This document shows positions 1 through 10,581 of a DNA stretch of 64,000 nucleotides, piece after piece. This stretch comes from Tremella fuciformis. Its lineage: Eukaryota > Basidiomycota > Tremellomycetes > Tremellales > Tremellaceae. Numbering within the stretch: the first letter of the stretch is position 1; the number at the start of each line of letters is the position of its first letter. A program made the translations under genes and the position numbers. The notes beneath the pieces were generated by a model. That model worked only from the letters and a program-made list of their open reading frames with translations. It was not told the origin of the DNA and did not search any database. The stretch covers positions 1,488,001 through 1,552,000 of the forward strand of contig CP136492.1 of the NCBI GenBank assembly GCA_032768795.1, written 5' to 3'.

Positions 1-912
1 AGCTTGGCGCCTTGAGTTGCATGCGGCCGTTTAGCTCACCGTAGCGCTTGAGGTTGGGGAACTTCTTGCCCAAGAAACGATCGAGCTCCTCGCTCCTCGA
101 CAGTAGGCTCCAGATCCTCTCCTTTCGCGCTGGGGTAAACGGCCGGGAGATTGACATGGCGTCTGTCTCAACCTGATGTGAGAACCAGCTGTACAGTACG
201 GTCAGCCCGAGTCCCGGTTCAGACACGATGACGCACAGACGCTCGTCTTTCTCGGGGCAGTGCATGTATTCGTAGCCGATCTTATCGACATATACGCCCA
301 TGAGGTGCTTCGAGATGGTCTCGAGCGAAGCTGAGGCCGACGTGCCCTCTCCTGTCTCTGCCCGTTCGGTTTGAGCCTGGGCTAGGGGAGGCGCAGCCAA
401 GCTTGTGGCGGCAGATGGCAGGTGTAAGATACCGTTCAGGGGGTATGTCGAGCCTTCTTTGAGCCCATAGCGTTGCGGATCGAGAGCTGCCACAGAGCTG
501 GAGGTGAGCTCGGCGTCGCGAGGAGATTCGCTGCATCGTTTAGCCCGCTCAAGACTCACTCGCGTACCATGAGGTCGAGGGGGTCAACCTGAGCCGCACG
601 GTGCCCATGGCGCCTGACCGACTCCACGTATCGCAGCAGAGGTGCGTTAACGTTTCTAGCCGTCAGATACGAACACAGGCGAAAGATACCACACACCTGT
701 TGTGCAGCTCTTCAGGTGTGTCTGACCATCAGCCCACTCCTCCTGCTCCGCATCTGCGATCTAAACGTACAGTCTGGGAGCTTGTACTTGGAGGGCACCC
801 TGTACCCAAAGCAAGCATCGTCATGATATTCTCTGCCAACTCCAAGCGGCAGACTCAGCCGGAATCCAAGCGCGAGGCGCCCACCTATACTCAGGCGGCG
901 AGGAAGGAGCAT
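1..912 (-). CDS. 2-oxo acid dehydrogenase E1 (DHTKD1/2-oxoadipate type), N-terminal part
   Basis: The gene runs off the left edge. Exons read as complement(40..530, 560..655, 697..721, 771..912); an intron starts at 39 and continues beyond the window. The protein begins with a basic, Arg-rich presequence (MLLPRRLSIGGRLALGFR) that looks like a mitochondrial targeting signal, then has YHDDACFGYR and, across the third exon, RYVESVRRHGHRAAQVDPLD. These are hallmarks of the N-terminus of thiamine-diphosphate E1 subunits of the 2-oxoglutarate/2-oxoadipate dehydrogenase family, and YHDD...FGYR is closer to DHTKD1 than to KGD1. Family role: decarboxylation of a 2-oxo acid in the mitochondrial matrix (lysine/tryptophan breakdown for DHTKD1). 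The 25-nt second exon was placed because it restores DYTPEELHNR in frame. KGD1 itself cannot be excluded without the catalytic half. Confidence 0.82.
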
Positions 913-1245
913 GACGGTGCTGTGCGAGCAGGATCGTCTCTGTCAAGGGAGAAGTAAGAGATGGACGGTGACTGCATGTATCGTTGTGAGTCCAAAGGCA
1001 GTATGACGATGACCGCTACGGGCGCTTTGGCTTGGCGTGTGCTCGTCTGGACTTTACATGGTGTCTTGTCCCACATGAGCATCACAAGATCAAAGGAGAG
1101 AGTCATTCCTATGGTGCACATCGGATCACGGTCCGGCCGGATCATAATGATGGGCTTAACCGGTCTGAATGTGGTGACTGACTTCTTTCTGACACGGGTG
1201 TGGCCGATACATGGACTGCAGTACATCCCATGATTGACAGATGCA
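913..1245. other. Intergenic region upstream of the DHTKD1-like gene
   Basis: These 333 nt lie between the start of the DHTKD1-like gene and the 3' end of the next gene, which is on the same strand. Open frames cross it on both strands, but none has a recognisable protein or splice signals. It presumably holds the 3' UTR of one gene and the promoter of the other; I see no distinct motif. Confidence 0.5.
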
Positions 1246-2594
1246 TCACGCCGCAGTTTTGGACTTCTTTATACCGAAATCACGAAGCAGCGGTTCCAGC
1301 CATTCACGCTTGACTTCACTCATCAACGCGAGCTTCTTGTCTTTTCTGGCACTCTTCATCATTTCGGCAGCGCTCGCGTAGACCAAGTGCCGATAAGATC
1401 CTGCTCCAGCTGCGGGATGAGTTCGTCTCTCCTCCAAATAGTCGACGAGATTGATATGCGCGTGCGTTTTCAAGATATTTCGGGCCTGATTGAGCGTCTG
1501 CGGGACAGGTGGCAGCTGATCCGGGTGCTCATCGGTCGTGGGGTTTTCGGTGGAAGAAGCTGTGTCAGCTTCAGGAGCAGCATCAGGATGCCGCAGCGCC
1601 ACCAGGCCGAGCTGTACGATCAGCGCGCCTGACCACCATCGTGGACCAAACACACCTCGATGCACAAAGCCTGCCACAGCCTGAGCTTGTTGGCCTTGAA
1701 CAGCATAAAGTTGTCCGAGTCAGTCAGGAAGCTACGAGTTAGCTCCAAAACACTCCCCGAAGGGGCAGCCCACCTATCGATGGACGACTTGGCATCTCCT
1801 CTGCTCATCACGCCACCCGTAGCGACACCACCGCCGATAGCCGGGCTGCTCCTGCCACTCCTCGCATCCAACACACTCAAATCGTCCACTTCATCCTCTT
1901 CCAGCTCCTCCTCCGTATCCGCTTCTACATCCAGAAATCTCGATGCGCCATCCTCCGACCAGTCGTCGTCCTCATCTGGGGCAGGAGACCACCGCGACAA
2001 CATCTGAGGGGTGATGAGGTGGTCGTCGTCATCGCCATCACCAGGCTCAGCGCAGAGTAGATCCCGCACCGCCGCTCGATCTTTCCTCGCCCGGATCTTC
2101 TTGCCTGCTCTACGAGTCTTCTTGCGCTGTTTGATCTCGACAAGTGTGGTGTTTGGCGAATGTTGGGACGTTGGGGTGCAGAGGTGGATCTTCAGCTGAG
2201 GTCGGAGTGGTGTTTCGAGCGGCAGACCCGGCGCTGTCGCCTGTGTACGAGAGAGCCCAAGAGGCAGGCGAGAACCAGATCTGTCATCGTGACTGCCGTG
2301 TCTCGGCACTCTGCGTGGGGTCGAGGCGTCGTTCTGCCTCGAGCTGTTGGCCATCTCCAGTTTGCGCCGCCGGGCTCGACGGGCCGCCGACTTGGTCGCA
2401 GTCAAAGCTTCCGGGCCTGTGGCGCGTCCGTTGACCTCCAAAGACCCGCCGTCCGGGGCAGCAATGTTTCCTATTGGTATCGCTACCGAGGGCCGCCGGG
2501 AGGATGCAGCCGAGGATGATTCGCCAAGGGAGAGCACATCGAAGCAAGACACCAGACTGAAATCGCTGACTGCTGACGGGGACCGAGCGGCCAT
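1246..2594 (-). CDS. Uncharacterised conserved fungal protein, 434 aa
   Basis: Two exons, complement(1246..1611, 1656..2594), with a 44-nt GT-AG intron; splicing joins LRLWQALCIE to LGLVALRHP. I do not recognise a named domain. The first ~290 residues are disordered and Ser/Arg/Pro-rich: a basic stretch (KQRKKTRRAGKKIRARKDR) that could act as a nuclear signal, then a strongly acidic stretch (EADTEEELEEDEVDD). The C-terminal ~150 residues look folded and helical, with Leu/Trp-rich LTRSFLTDSDNFMLFKANKL and a basic end (MMKSARKDKKLALMSEVKREW). That tail is probably the conserved part. A nuclear or chromatin role would be inference only. It shares a 566-bp upstream region with the divergent gene at 3161. 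Confidence 0.7.
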
Positions 2595-3160
2595 CTTGCT
2601 GTGCGTGTTGGGAGGCCACTATGTTTATCGACGTACAAGAGACAACAGCATGCTCGCCTTGGAGCTTGTTGGTGGTTTATTATGCAGTAGGGCTCAGGGG
2701 TGACAGACACCCCACGCGACCTCGGAGGTATACCATCCGAAGGGATCCCTCTCATTTGGGTGGCAAAAATCAGGCGCGTCTTGGCCGGTCAGGCGTTGAT
2801 GATGCATGGATATGAACTGGCATAGGTGCGGCACGAATGCGACGTGCGAGGTCACTGCGGGCTGTTTCTCAGAGGACGGGTTTCATTCTGGACTCGCTGC
2901 GCACGGCCGTTCTGTCGCGCGGACGTGACGATGAAACCCGGACTTCGCGGGGTTGTCGCCTGGTCCCCTTGTCAACGCAACGACCGTCGTCAGGTTTGTC
3001 GTGGGAAGGTCTATCCTGCGAAGGTGGTGTGCGAGGGGTCCTATCGACCAGCGCATCACTCTCTTCTCTCTTTCCATTCTTCGTACAGTCCAACTTTGCT
3101 TCGTACAGCTCGCTCGCTGGCCGAGCATTATCACTCTCATTCTTGCCGACCTTCGAGCCA
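2595..3160. promoter_or_regulatory. Bidirectional intergenic promoter region
   Basis: These 566 nt separate two divergently transcribed genes (starts at 2594 and 3161), so they must hold both promoters and 5' UTRs. The open frames entering it from the right are continuations of the 3161 gene's frame and contain no signal-peptide start. Just before 3161 the strand is pyrimidine-rich (about 3055-3105), as is common for fungal 5' leaders. No TATA box or operator could be assigned. Confidence 0.45.
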
Positions 3161-4723
3161 ATGCGCCCTTCCTGGATCCCGATCCTCCTCGCCGCGCTCC
3201 TGCCCTCCCTCGCCACCGCCTCTGTCGAAACACACCTCCCTCCCTCGCAACGCGGCCAAGCCAAGACTTATGCTCGACGCATCAGTGTCGAAGAGCTGGA
3301 GGCGATGCAAAGGCGCGCTCTCGCGGCTGAAGCCGACGCATCGGCGCAGCGCTTCGGGCTCTTCAAAGTTGAGCGACGCGGACGCGTGGGAAGGCGAGGG
3401 CGAGGGCGAGTCGACGAAAGGCAGAACGGCAACGCCCTCGTCGACAGTATCCTGGGAGGCGCCACACTGGCAAGCGATGCACTTGCGCCGACGCAAGGTG
3501 TCGGAGGGGGTACTGGAGGCACGACGCCCGCTGCTCTCGCCGGCTCTTTGAGCGGCGGCAAGCATTCCGGCGGGGGTGGAAACGGCAACGGGGTGCAGGT
3601 GACGGAGATCGAGTCGAGCCAGCAGACGTGAGTGAGAGCGAGGGGAGGAGTGGGCTGATCAGTAGAGCGGCGGGACTTGTCACTGTCAAATGCCTCATCT
3701 TGTCGAATGACCCGTCCGACATGTTCTGCGAGACTTTGCTCAACGGGCAGCACACAGGTTCGGGAATGACTGGAAGTAGCGGCTCGGGGTCTGGCTCAAG
3801 CTCGGGAAGCACGCAGTCGGAGCCGGAATCCTCCGCATCCTCCTCAAGCGCGGTCGATACAACGACGACAACTTCGCAGGCGGACGCAGCGGCGGCAGCA
3901 AGCACAAGCGTAACCGCAACAGCCGTGACTTCTGCTGCAGACCAGTCGACTGCTTCCGTCACCTCTGCCAGTCAAGATGCCGCAGTGACATCGTCAGCGT
4001 CCATGACACAATCTATCGATGCCGTCGTTGTGAGCTGTGAAGTGGATGAGAGGTTTAGCTCATGAACCAGGGCGGCGCTCCAACATCGGCCGCTGCGAGT
4101 GACACTACCTCCGCGGACTCAGCCACGGTACGTCAATCTCCTCGCTAAAAGCATAGGAGGGAAGAAGGCTTACCAACAGGCGGCTGCGACCTCGTCTAGC
4201 GTGGTCGCAGCAGCAGCCGTGACAGCCCCACAACTTGTCACCGCCAGCAGCACTGACGCGGCTGTCACGGCGGAGTCCACTGCAACTGGTCAGGCCGACG
4301 CAGGAGCGGCAGTTGCCTCTGTGAACTTCACAGTCGTAAGTTCATCACACCTGGCCAGGGCCATGTTGAGTAGCAGAATGCTCCGGCGACCACAATTGCG
4401 GCAGCCGCGAATAATGCCGCATCGACAACGGTAAGACTTGTTGATTCGAACGACTGCGGCATGACATTGACTTCAGGTCGACCCCATCCCAGGGCAGTCG
4501 TTGCAAGTCCTTCCCATTGGCTTGGGCATCTTTGGCGGTCTGTCCTCCCTTCAACCAATAGTTCAGTTGCTGATCTTCAGGTCTTGCCGCATTGACCCTG
4601 GTCATTGTCGCCTACTTCCTGTGGCAGCGCAAGAGGTACAAGGGCCAGTTTAGGAGGCGAAAGCTGGCAGAAGAGGCGGCGCCAATGGGGAGGGGCGGAG
4701 CGGGGTACGGATCTGCCGTTTGA
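3161..4723 (+). CDS. Ser/Thr/Ala-rich single-pass membrane protein, 434 aa
   Basis: Seven exons: 3161..3627, 3663..4029, 4071..4127, 4180..4335, 4377..4430, 4477..4537, 4581..4723, all GT-AG introns of 35-52 nt. The ATG at 3161 starts a good signal peptide (MRPSWIPILLAALLPSLATA). After it come a basic/Gly-rich linker, a short cysteine-containing segment spanning VKCLILSNDPSDMFCETLLNG, and a long Ser/Thr/Ala-rich region typical of O-mannosylated fungal surface proteins. One transmembrane helix follows (LPIGLGIFGGL joined to AALTLVIVAYFLW), then a short basic tail (RKRYKGQFRRRKLAEE). The layout is that of a type I surface protein, resembling Mid2/Wsc-type sensors, but no WSC or other named ectodomain is visible. 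A stress-sensor role is inference. Confidence 0.8.
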
Positions 4724-4869
4724 ATCGTATCCTCCTCGCGGTCTGCCAAGTCGGTCACCGACTCTCATCTATGTAGCTTGTATCTTGCCCACCTTGGTAC
4801 AAGATCAGCTGACCGTCTCCGGACAAACTTTTCATGGCGATATGAATGAGTGGGTATCCATGCGGGACG

Positions 4870-5537
4870 TCATCTACTGTTTTCAGGCGTAGGGGCCTCG
4901 TCGAACAGGCCTGCGAGCCATTCTGCTTCTTGCCGCATCTCCTCTTCGGACCGAGGCTGCCTATCTTCGCTCTTCGAAGCGAGCGAGTTCTGCATCTTGG
5001 CCCACGCTTCGGCGCCCTCCATATCGCCCCGCAGGCCCGCTTCGGATTCCTCCAGCGCAGGGTAAACATGGTCGTTATGCCCGCCAAAGTCGGTCGAGCG
5101 CCGCGGTATCAAGTGGACATGGACATGGGGCACCGACTGCCCAGCGTGCTTGCCATCCTGCAACACCGTCAGCGAGCATCCCTGTATCCGTGCAGATGTA
5201 CCTGTACAGCGACCGTCAGGGCCTGTCCATCGTATGCCTTCTCCAACACCCTCCCGACGCGCTGCACGCAGAGGAAGAGGTCGCTCAGCTCGTCGGGCGT
5301 GAGATCTGCCAATCGCGGCGTTACGCGCTTAGGAATGACCAGCACGTCTACCTACGCGTTCAGCGCGGCTCTGCTTCATGAGCGAAGAGACTGACGGCCC
5401 GGCAAGAGCGGTTTGAGGTTGACGATTCCCCGCGAGAGCGAGGACCGGAAGAAGACCTGCCGCGTGACGTCGAACGTCGAGAAGAGGACGCGGGACATGC
5501 TGCTCTCCGAGGCGTCTGACGCACTCGCAGAAGCCAT
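4870..5537 (-). CDS. HNT2: FHIT-family bis(5'-adenosyl)-triphosphatase (HIT domain)
   Basis: Three exons, complement(4870..5157, 5202..5347, 5396..5537), 191 aa. Splicing rebuilds [16 protein letters not shown], a core FHIT sequence, and the active-site histidine triad [15 protein letters not shown]. The C-terminus has the FHIT-typical [17 protein letters not shown]. The family hydrolyses dinucleoside polyphosphates such as Ap3A and AMP-lysine-type adducts; the middle His of the triad is the nucleophile. I chose the ATG at 5537; a second in-frame ATG at 5498 ([17 protein letters not shown]) lies nearer the start of homology and is an equally good start. The gene is divergent from EMC7, with about 170 nt between the starts. 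Confidence 0.92.
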
Positions 5538-5706
5538 AGACGGCTCCAGCTCGACTGTGGCGTATAAGACGCTGCGCTGAGAAGGGTTGGGTAGAAACGG
5601 AGAGTGACGATGAATCCCAATCGTGGCCTCGGCTCGACGCCGACTACGCCGACGTGAATTGGCTTTCCTTCTGACCTCGTGCCCATTCTGACAGTTCAAG
5701 CTCTGG

Positions 5707-6633
5707 ATGCGGTACATCGCCGCCGTGTTGGCGGCTCTGCAAGTCTCCCCTCTCTCAGCGCATACAGCCCCTGACCCCAGGCTCCCGCTGGCCAGCGCTT
5801 TGACCACAATCCGAGGCTCGGTCGTCCACCCAAGTATGCCCCCTACCCCGTTGAGCGCTTGGCACACTGACCGACACAAGATATCACCTCGTTGCCCATC
5901 TCCGCGCGGGTTGACCTCAGCTCCCTCTCCGGTCCATCACATACAGCCTTCATCCTCTCCGACGGGTCATTCAGCATGTCAGTTTCCCGTCAATCACCAG
6001 GTCAGGTTTCAGGCTGACGGGCAGTCCTGATGTTGCGCCTGGGGCATGGATCCTCGAGCCCCGCGCGGCGGGGTGGACATTCAGCCCGCTGCTCTTATCG
6101 GTAGAGGGCGACTCGGTGCATGTGCAGACATACAATCCCGCCCGGCTGGCCGTCTCACCCTCGAGCGCGCCGTCGCTGCCGTACCCCGTCTCAATGCGCG
6201 CCGGCGGGCGAGAGGAGTACTTCTCCGCTGTGCCGGGAACGAACGTGCTGGGGATGCTCAAGAGCCCGATGGTGCTCATGATGCTCTTCAGCGCGGTCAT
6301 GATGTACCTCATGCCCAAGATGATGGTCGGTCGGGCATTGTGAATCAAGTGCGCGCTGACACGTAGGCGAATATGGACATTGACCCGGAGCTCGCAAAGG
6401 AGATGGCGGAGACGAGGAAGAAGATGCACAATATGCAGAATATGGACTTTGTCTCGTCGTGAGCCGTCTCAGTCCCTCCGTCCCATACGCCAAGCTCATC
6501 TTCTAGTCTGTCGGGCATGCTGGCGGGAGGTAATGCGGACGAGCAGGAGACTTCCGCCAAACTTGCACCTGTTGCGAGGGCCGGTACCCCAGGAGGCGGA
6601 GGCGCGGGGGGAGGCAAGAAGCGTCGTAAATAG
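5707..6633 (+). CDS. EMC7: ER membrane protein complex subunit 7 (EMC7)
   Basis: Five exons: 5707..5833, 5881..5977, 6025..6325, 6367..6458, 6507..6633, giving 247 aa. A signal peptide (MRYIAAVLAALQVSPLSA) is followed by a beta-sandwich lumenal domain (ARVDLSSLSG, AFILSDGSFSI, then a proline/tryptophan-rich strand), and one transmembrane helix with the EMC7 signature SPMVLMMLFSAVMMYLMPKMM. Straight after it comes the cytosolic motif MDIDPELAKEMAETRKKM, and a Gly-rich basic tail ends in KKRRK. The EMC inserts tail-anchored and multi-pass proteins into the ER membrane; EMC7 is its lumenal beta-sandwich subunit (yeast Sop4). Length and architecture match the family. Confidence 0.93.
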
Positions 6634-6696
6634 AATGCATGGATCGTTTACAGCTCTCGTCGAATCTCTGAGAATCTCCAGACTAAAATACAATGT

Positions 6697-8337
6697 TCAC
6701 CACGGCTGCGCGAATCCGAATCCCTCGTTCACACCTGACCACCCAGCATACGACTCTGGTGAAGCAGGTCTCTCCGACGTTTCGGCCGACTGATGCTCCT
6801 CCCAGACTGCCTCCGAGACGTCGGAGAAGCGGTCTGACAGGTTCATGGACGACTCAATATCCGAGTCTGACTCGGACAGGCCGATGTGCCATGACAGATT
6901 TTCCTCCGACAATTGTGAGAAGAGGGATGCCGGCAGGTCAACTGTCCCAGGCGTCTGAAAGCCGCTTAGCGGAGATGTTGGCGATGGAGAAGGCGACCGG
7001 GAGGGCTCATCCAATATGTCGTCAAACTGCGCTAAAGGGGGTGTCCCCGAGGTCGTCGAGGGCCACGAGATTTCGTCTGAATATGTCGATTGACCCAGAT
7101 CGATGATCGGGAAGATCAACTCGTGGCTTTGCACCAGCGAAGCAGTGACTGGCATGTCCTCTCGAGGTTGCGGGGGGAGGGGTACCGGCGTCTCCCATTG
7201 TTCCAGGATTGCTCTGCTCTCTTCGGCGTTGAGCGTGGCGACTGCCGTATGCGTGGCTTCTTCCTCCAATGCCCAGAACTCTTCTTCCTCTCCTGCCCGG
7301 AGACTCTCGCCCAGGAGCTGCTGAACATCCGCTTTCGATCGCCCCTCAAAGATGATACGGAGAACATCAGGCCGACCCTGATGGTCCAGTACAACGTCCA
7401 TGGACGTGTGACCGCCTATCGCCAAGACACCCAGTCCCTCGAGCTTTGCCAACAGAGGGATGACTCGAGTGCTCGAATAAGCGCTGAAGGCTTCGTGCAA
7501 TGGCATCAGTCCCTTGGTCAAGCGAGCGAGAACGTTGACGCCTATCTCTGCTTCGCGATAAGGAACTGAGGCGGTCGGGTGCAGCAGCGCGTGCAGTGAT
7601 GGCGATAAGGGGAGAGACAGTGTCGTCGTGCGTCCCGGGGTGACGAGGGATTCGGGCAGGGGAGGCAGAGAGATTTGTTGCTCCTTGGAGGACCTCAACG
7701 GTGAAGGGAAGTAGTGCGACATCTCTTCCAAGAGGCTGCTGTTTTGCGAGCACGCCGAGGTGCAGGTAGACCGGCGGACACGGCGGATCCGATGTGCCGC
7801 GGGCTTGACGTACGGGGTGTAGCGTTGAGGACGAGGCAGGCGCTGCTTCAAGTCCTCGTTGTCGTCGAGAAGTGACGCAAAAGCCCGAAGTCCCATGGGA
7901 ATCTTGGCCGAGGCTGAAGTTGCGGGGCCGGAAGCGAAAGTCCTTGCTGTCCCCAGACCGACAGAGTTGATGGCGGGACTGCGGGCGATGGCTGATGGGA
8001 CTGCCGAACCGGGTCGGCGCGAGATCATTCCCAGTGTCCTCGAAGTATTGCCGGCGGACACAAACCCTCTTCGTTGGGTGACGAGCTTGATTGGCTGGTA
8101 GGCGTACTCCGGCACGAGCTTGTACGCAGGTGTCGATAGTGATGGGAAGGTGCTAAGGGCCAGTCGGCGCAGCACCGGGTAGAACTTTGACATCTGATGA
8201 TGCACGTTGTGCAGCGGCGCAGGGCGCGGTGCCGCTCCTACCTCTGCCACGGGCAGATGAGGATGGACATGACGAGCAGCGTGGACCACCTTCCGAAGAA
8301 AGGTGGTCACGGTGGTGCTGGTCATCATTGGTGGCAT
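6697..8337 (-). CDS. Uncharacterised fungal protein, up to 546 aa
   Basis: A single long open frame, and I recognise no named domain. The first ~100 residues are basic and rich in Ser/Arg/Thr (MSKFYPVLRRLALSTFPSL ... VTQRRGF), resembling a mitochondrial presequence if translation starts at the internal ATG at 8193. Just upstream of that ATG the sequence looks like an intron (GTA at about 8241, ending CATCATCAG), so the 48 codons before it may be 5' UTR or a separate exon. The middle contains an ordered stretch around AEIGVNVLARLTKGLMPLHEAFSAY and VLDHQGRPDVLRIIFEGRS. The C-terminal ~150 residues are acidic and Ser/Pro-rich, ending SESDSDIESSMNLSDRF. The stop lies about 60 nt from the EMC7 stop (convergent). 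Confidence 0.65.
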   Translation of the reverse strand: MPPMMTSTTVTTFLRKVVHAARHVHPHLPVAEVGAAPRPAPLHNVHHQMSKFYPVLRRLALSTFPSLSTPAYKLVPEYAYQPIKLVTQRRGFVSAGNTSRTLGMISRRPGSAVPSAIARSPAINSVGLGTARTFASGPATSASAKIPMGLRAFASLLDDNEDLKQRLPRPQRYTPYVKPAAHRIRRVRRSTCTSACSQNSSLLEEMSHYFPSPLRSSKEQQISLPPLPESLVTPGRTTTLSLPLSPSLHALLHPTASVPYREAEIGVNVLARLTKGLMPLHEAFSAYSSTRVIPLLAKLEGLGVLAIGGHTSMDVVLDHQGRPDVLRIIFEGRSKADVQQLLGESLRAGEEEEFWALEEEATHTAVATLNAEESRAILEQWETPVPLPPQPREDMPVTASLVQSHELIFPIIDLGQSTYSDEISWPSTTSGTPPLAQFDDILDEPSRSPSPSPTSPLSGFQTPGTVDLPASLFSQLSEENLSWHIGLSESDSDIESSMNLSDRFSDVSEAVWEEHQSAETSERPASPESYAGWSGVNEGFGFAQPW

Positions 8338-8624
8338 CGCGGCGGCTGTCAGGTGGTGGGCATAGCGGATTGGTTGAGAGGGTGGATTGGCTGTTGAAGT
8401 GCCGACAGGGTCGAGAACAAGAGAAGAGAGAGCATATGTAACCCGGAGAAGGGGTCAGTGCGCCGGGAAAGCAGCAAAGACGACACGCATCGTTCACGGC
8501 GCCGGCACGGCATCTCATCGCATCTCATTTGCCACCGACTCCGGCGGATCAAACCGACACGTGGCGTGCCCTGAGATCCGCGAATGGGGAGCGAGATGAT
8601 CTACTCTGCAACAGCTATCACAAA

Positions 8625-9765
8625 ATGCGAAGCCTGCGTTTGGCTAGGCTGGGTCTACAGTCACTCAAGTGCCAAGGCAGACCCTCGGGAGTCCCATATC
8701 CTAGTTTAGTCCGCTCTCGGGCATCTTCGTCCTCCTCATGGACGTCAATCGAACCTGTCGACCTATCCTACGATGTGGTGTCCCCTCCGAGCGGTAGCAC
8801 TTCGGACCAATCTCTCGTGCTCTGCCATGGCTTACTGTGGGTCATGACGCTCGTGATGAATAAATGTACTCATACCTCCAGTGGATCGAAGCAGAATTGG
8901 CGGTCTCTGGCGAAAACCTTTGCTCAGCGGCTAGGCATGCCGGTTTACACCCTGGTGAGCCCCGTATGGGGGACTGCTGTGAATACAACTGACGGGCAGG
9001 ATCTGCGCAATCACGGATCCTCTCCTCATGTGGAGCCGCACTCATATCCGGCCATGGCACTTGACATCTCTCACTTTCTCGCCAAGCACGATCTGTCAAG
9101 TGTCAATCTGCTAGGGCACAGCATGTCAGTCGCTGGTAGGAAGGGGTCTGAGTGGACTGACGTTGCAGGGGCGGAAAAGCTGTCATGGCATTTGCTTTGA
9201 ACGGTCAACTCAACAAGCCCCTACGCAGCTTGATCAGCGTCGACATGACACCTGCCATCGGCAAGATGTCTCCGGAGTTCGCGGCTTATGTCGAGGGCAT
9301 GCTGGAGGTGGAGCATGCCAAGGTGAAGAGCAAAGGGGATGCAGACAAGATTTTGGAGAAGTACGAAAAGGTTCGTCGGGCTCCAGTCATTGCGCGACCT
9401 TTGTTCATTGACAGGATCTCGGCACCCGACAGTTCCTCCTGACCAACGCGCGCACAGCTTCTTCTGGCCACCTGGCATTCCGCGTCCCGCTCCATCTGTT
9501 ATCGCGAGCCATCGTCAACATCGGCGACTTTCCCTATACCCCTCCGCCCCCGGTCTCGTCAAACAGCCCAATTTGGGAAGGGCCGACTCTTTTCCTTAAA
9601 GGCGAGCACTCGAAGTATATCAATCGCAAGAATCTCCCTACCGCAGAGGCCTTCTTTCCGAACATGAAGCTGGAAGTGCTCCCGACCGGGCACTGGGTTC
9701 ATGCCGAGAAACCCCTTGAGACGGTCAAGGTGGTTGAAGACTTCATCAAGGGTGTAAACGCATGA
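8625..9765 (+). CDS. IMO32: Mitochondrial alpha/beta hydrolase, ABHD11/IMO32 type
   Basis: Five exons: 8625..8836, 8882..8954, 9000..9124, 9169..9370, 9415..9765, giving 320 aa. The N-terminus (MRSLRLARLGLQSLKCQGR) looks like a mitochondrial presequence. The fold follows: SLVLCHGLLGSKQNWRSLA (oxyanion region), then DLRNHGSSPHV, the nucleophile elbow GHSMGGKAVMAFAL (Ser) and the catalytic His in TGHWVHAEKP. The NHGxSP motif is characteristic of ABHD11, which protects the lipoyl-dependent 2-oxoglutarate dehydrogenase in animals; yeast Imo32 is its counterpart. Two splice joins fall inside conserved motifs (HGLL/GS and GHSM/GG), which supports the exon model. Divergent from the gene ending at 8337. 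Confidence 0.93.
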
Positions 9766-9892
9766 GCGACCGCGCCGAACTCCTCGTTTGCAGATAGAGA
9801 TGTTAGGGTCAGCATGTCTACGGTCAGCATACATCATGTGTCATCGGTACTGTCATCATTGTAGAATCATAGGTGCACTTGTCGAAGCGATG

Positions 9893-10364
9893 TTATCCCT
9901 CCATGCGGAACACCTCCTCAGCGTTCATCCACCAACCCTTATCGTCCCCACTTCCCGTCGAGCCATCGACGAATGTTCCCTGCATCCCGTCCGTCATTTC
10001 CCACCACTTGCGAGTCGTCTCGTCCAGCTTGACCGCTTCCATGTCGGCTTTCAGGTCGGATCCCATATACCGCATATGCGCGATCAAGATGGACAGCGGG
10101 GCGAAGTAATGGATAGAGTAATCTAGCTTTCAGCCTCGCCGCTCGTCTCTGCATCGTTCGGCTCACCCGCAATGTGCGCACGACGCAGTGCGGCGAGAAC
10201 TCCAGGCCAGACCTCCGCGTGGACCTATCACCTGAGCGCCGTTCGAGCAAAGAGGGCCTGATGGCACGTACCTTCTTATACTCTGCCAGCCGCTCAGGTC
10301 TGACGCGGATCACCTGGCATATCCTCTGCCCCTGGTCGGTACGAGGCAGAGCGAGAGACGACAT
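9893..10364 (-). CDS. L-rhamnose mutarotase-like protein (RhaM family)
   Basis: Three exons, complement(9893..10122, 10167..10224, 10272..10364), 126 aa. The spliced protein has the RhaM signature in order: CQVIRVRPERLAEYKKVHAEVWPG, LAALRRAHIADYSIHYF, and RKWWEMTDGMQ. These match the sugar-binding His/Tyr/Trp residues of the bacterial enzyme, which interconverts alpha and beta anomers of L-rhamnose. It is slightly longer than the ~104-residue bacterial protein because of an Asp/Gly/Ser insert before WWMNAEEVFRME. It lies divergently next to an aldo-keto reductase, 217 nt apart, suggesting a sugar-related pair. Substrate is inferred from family only. Confidence 0.9.
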
Positions 10365-10581
10365 GTGCACTGCTCAATTGGGCTGATGAGTGAGTAGTAT
10401 GTCACTGAGCCGACGATGAGGCGGAGTCGGTCACCTCGGGGGCACTCGGCCATCTCCGGGATTCCCGGAAGCTGTCACCATATATGCAGGACGCCCACAG
10501 CGATAACACCATCGATCCCCCTGCGTCTCTTGCAATTGAGCACTTGTGCAGCCCCACTACAAGCCTGAAAGATCGTTCAAG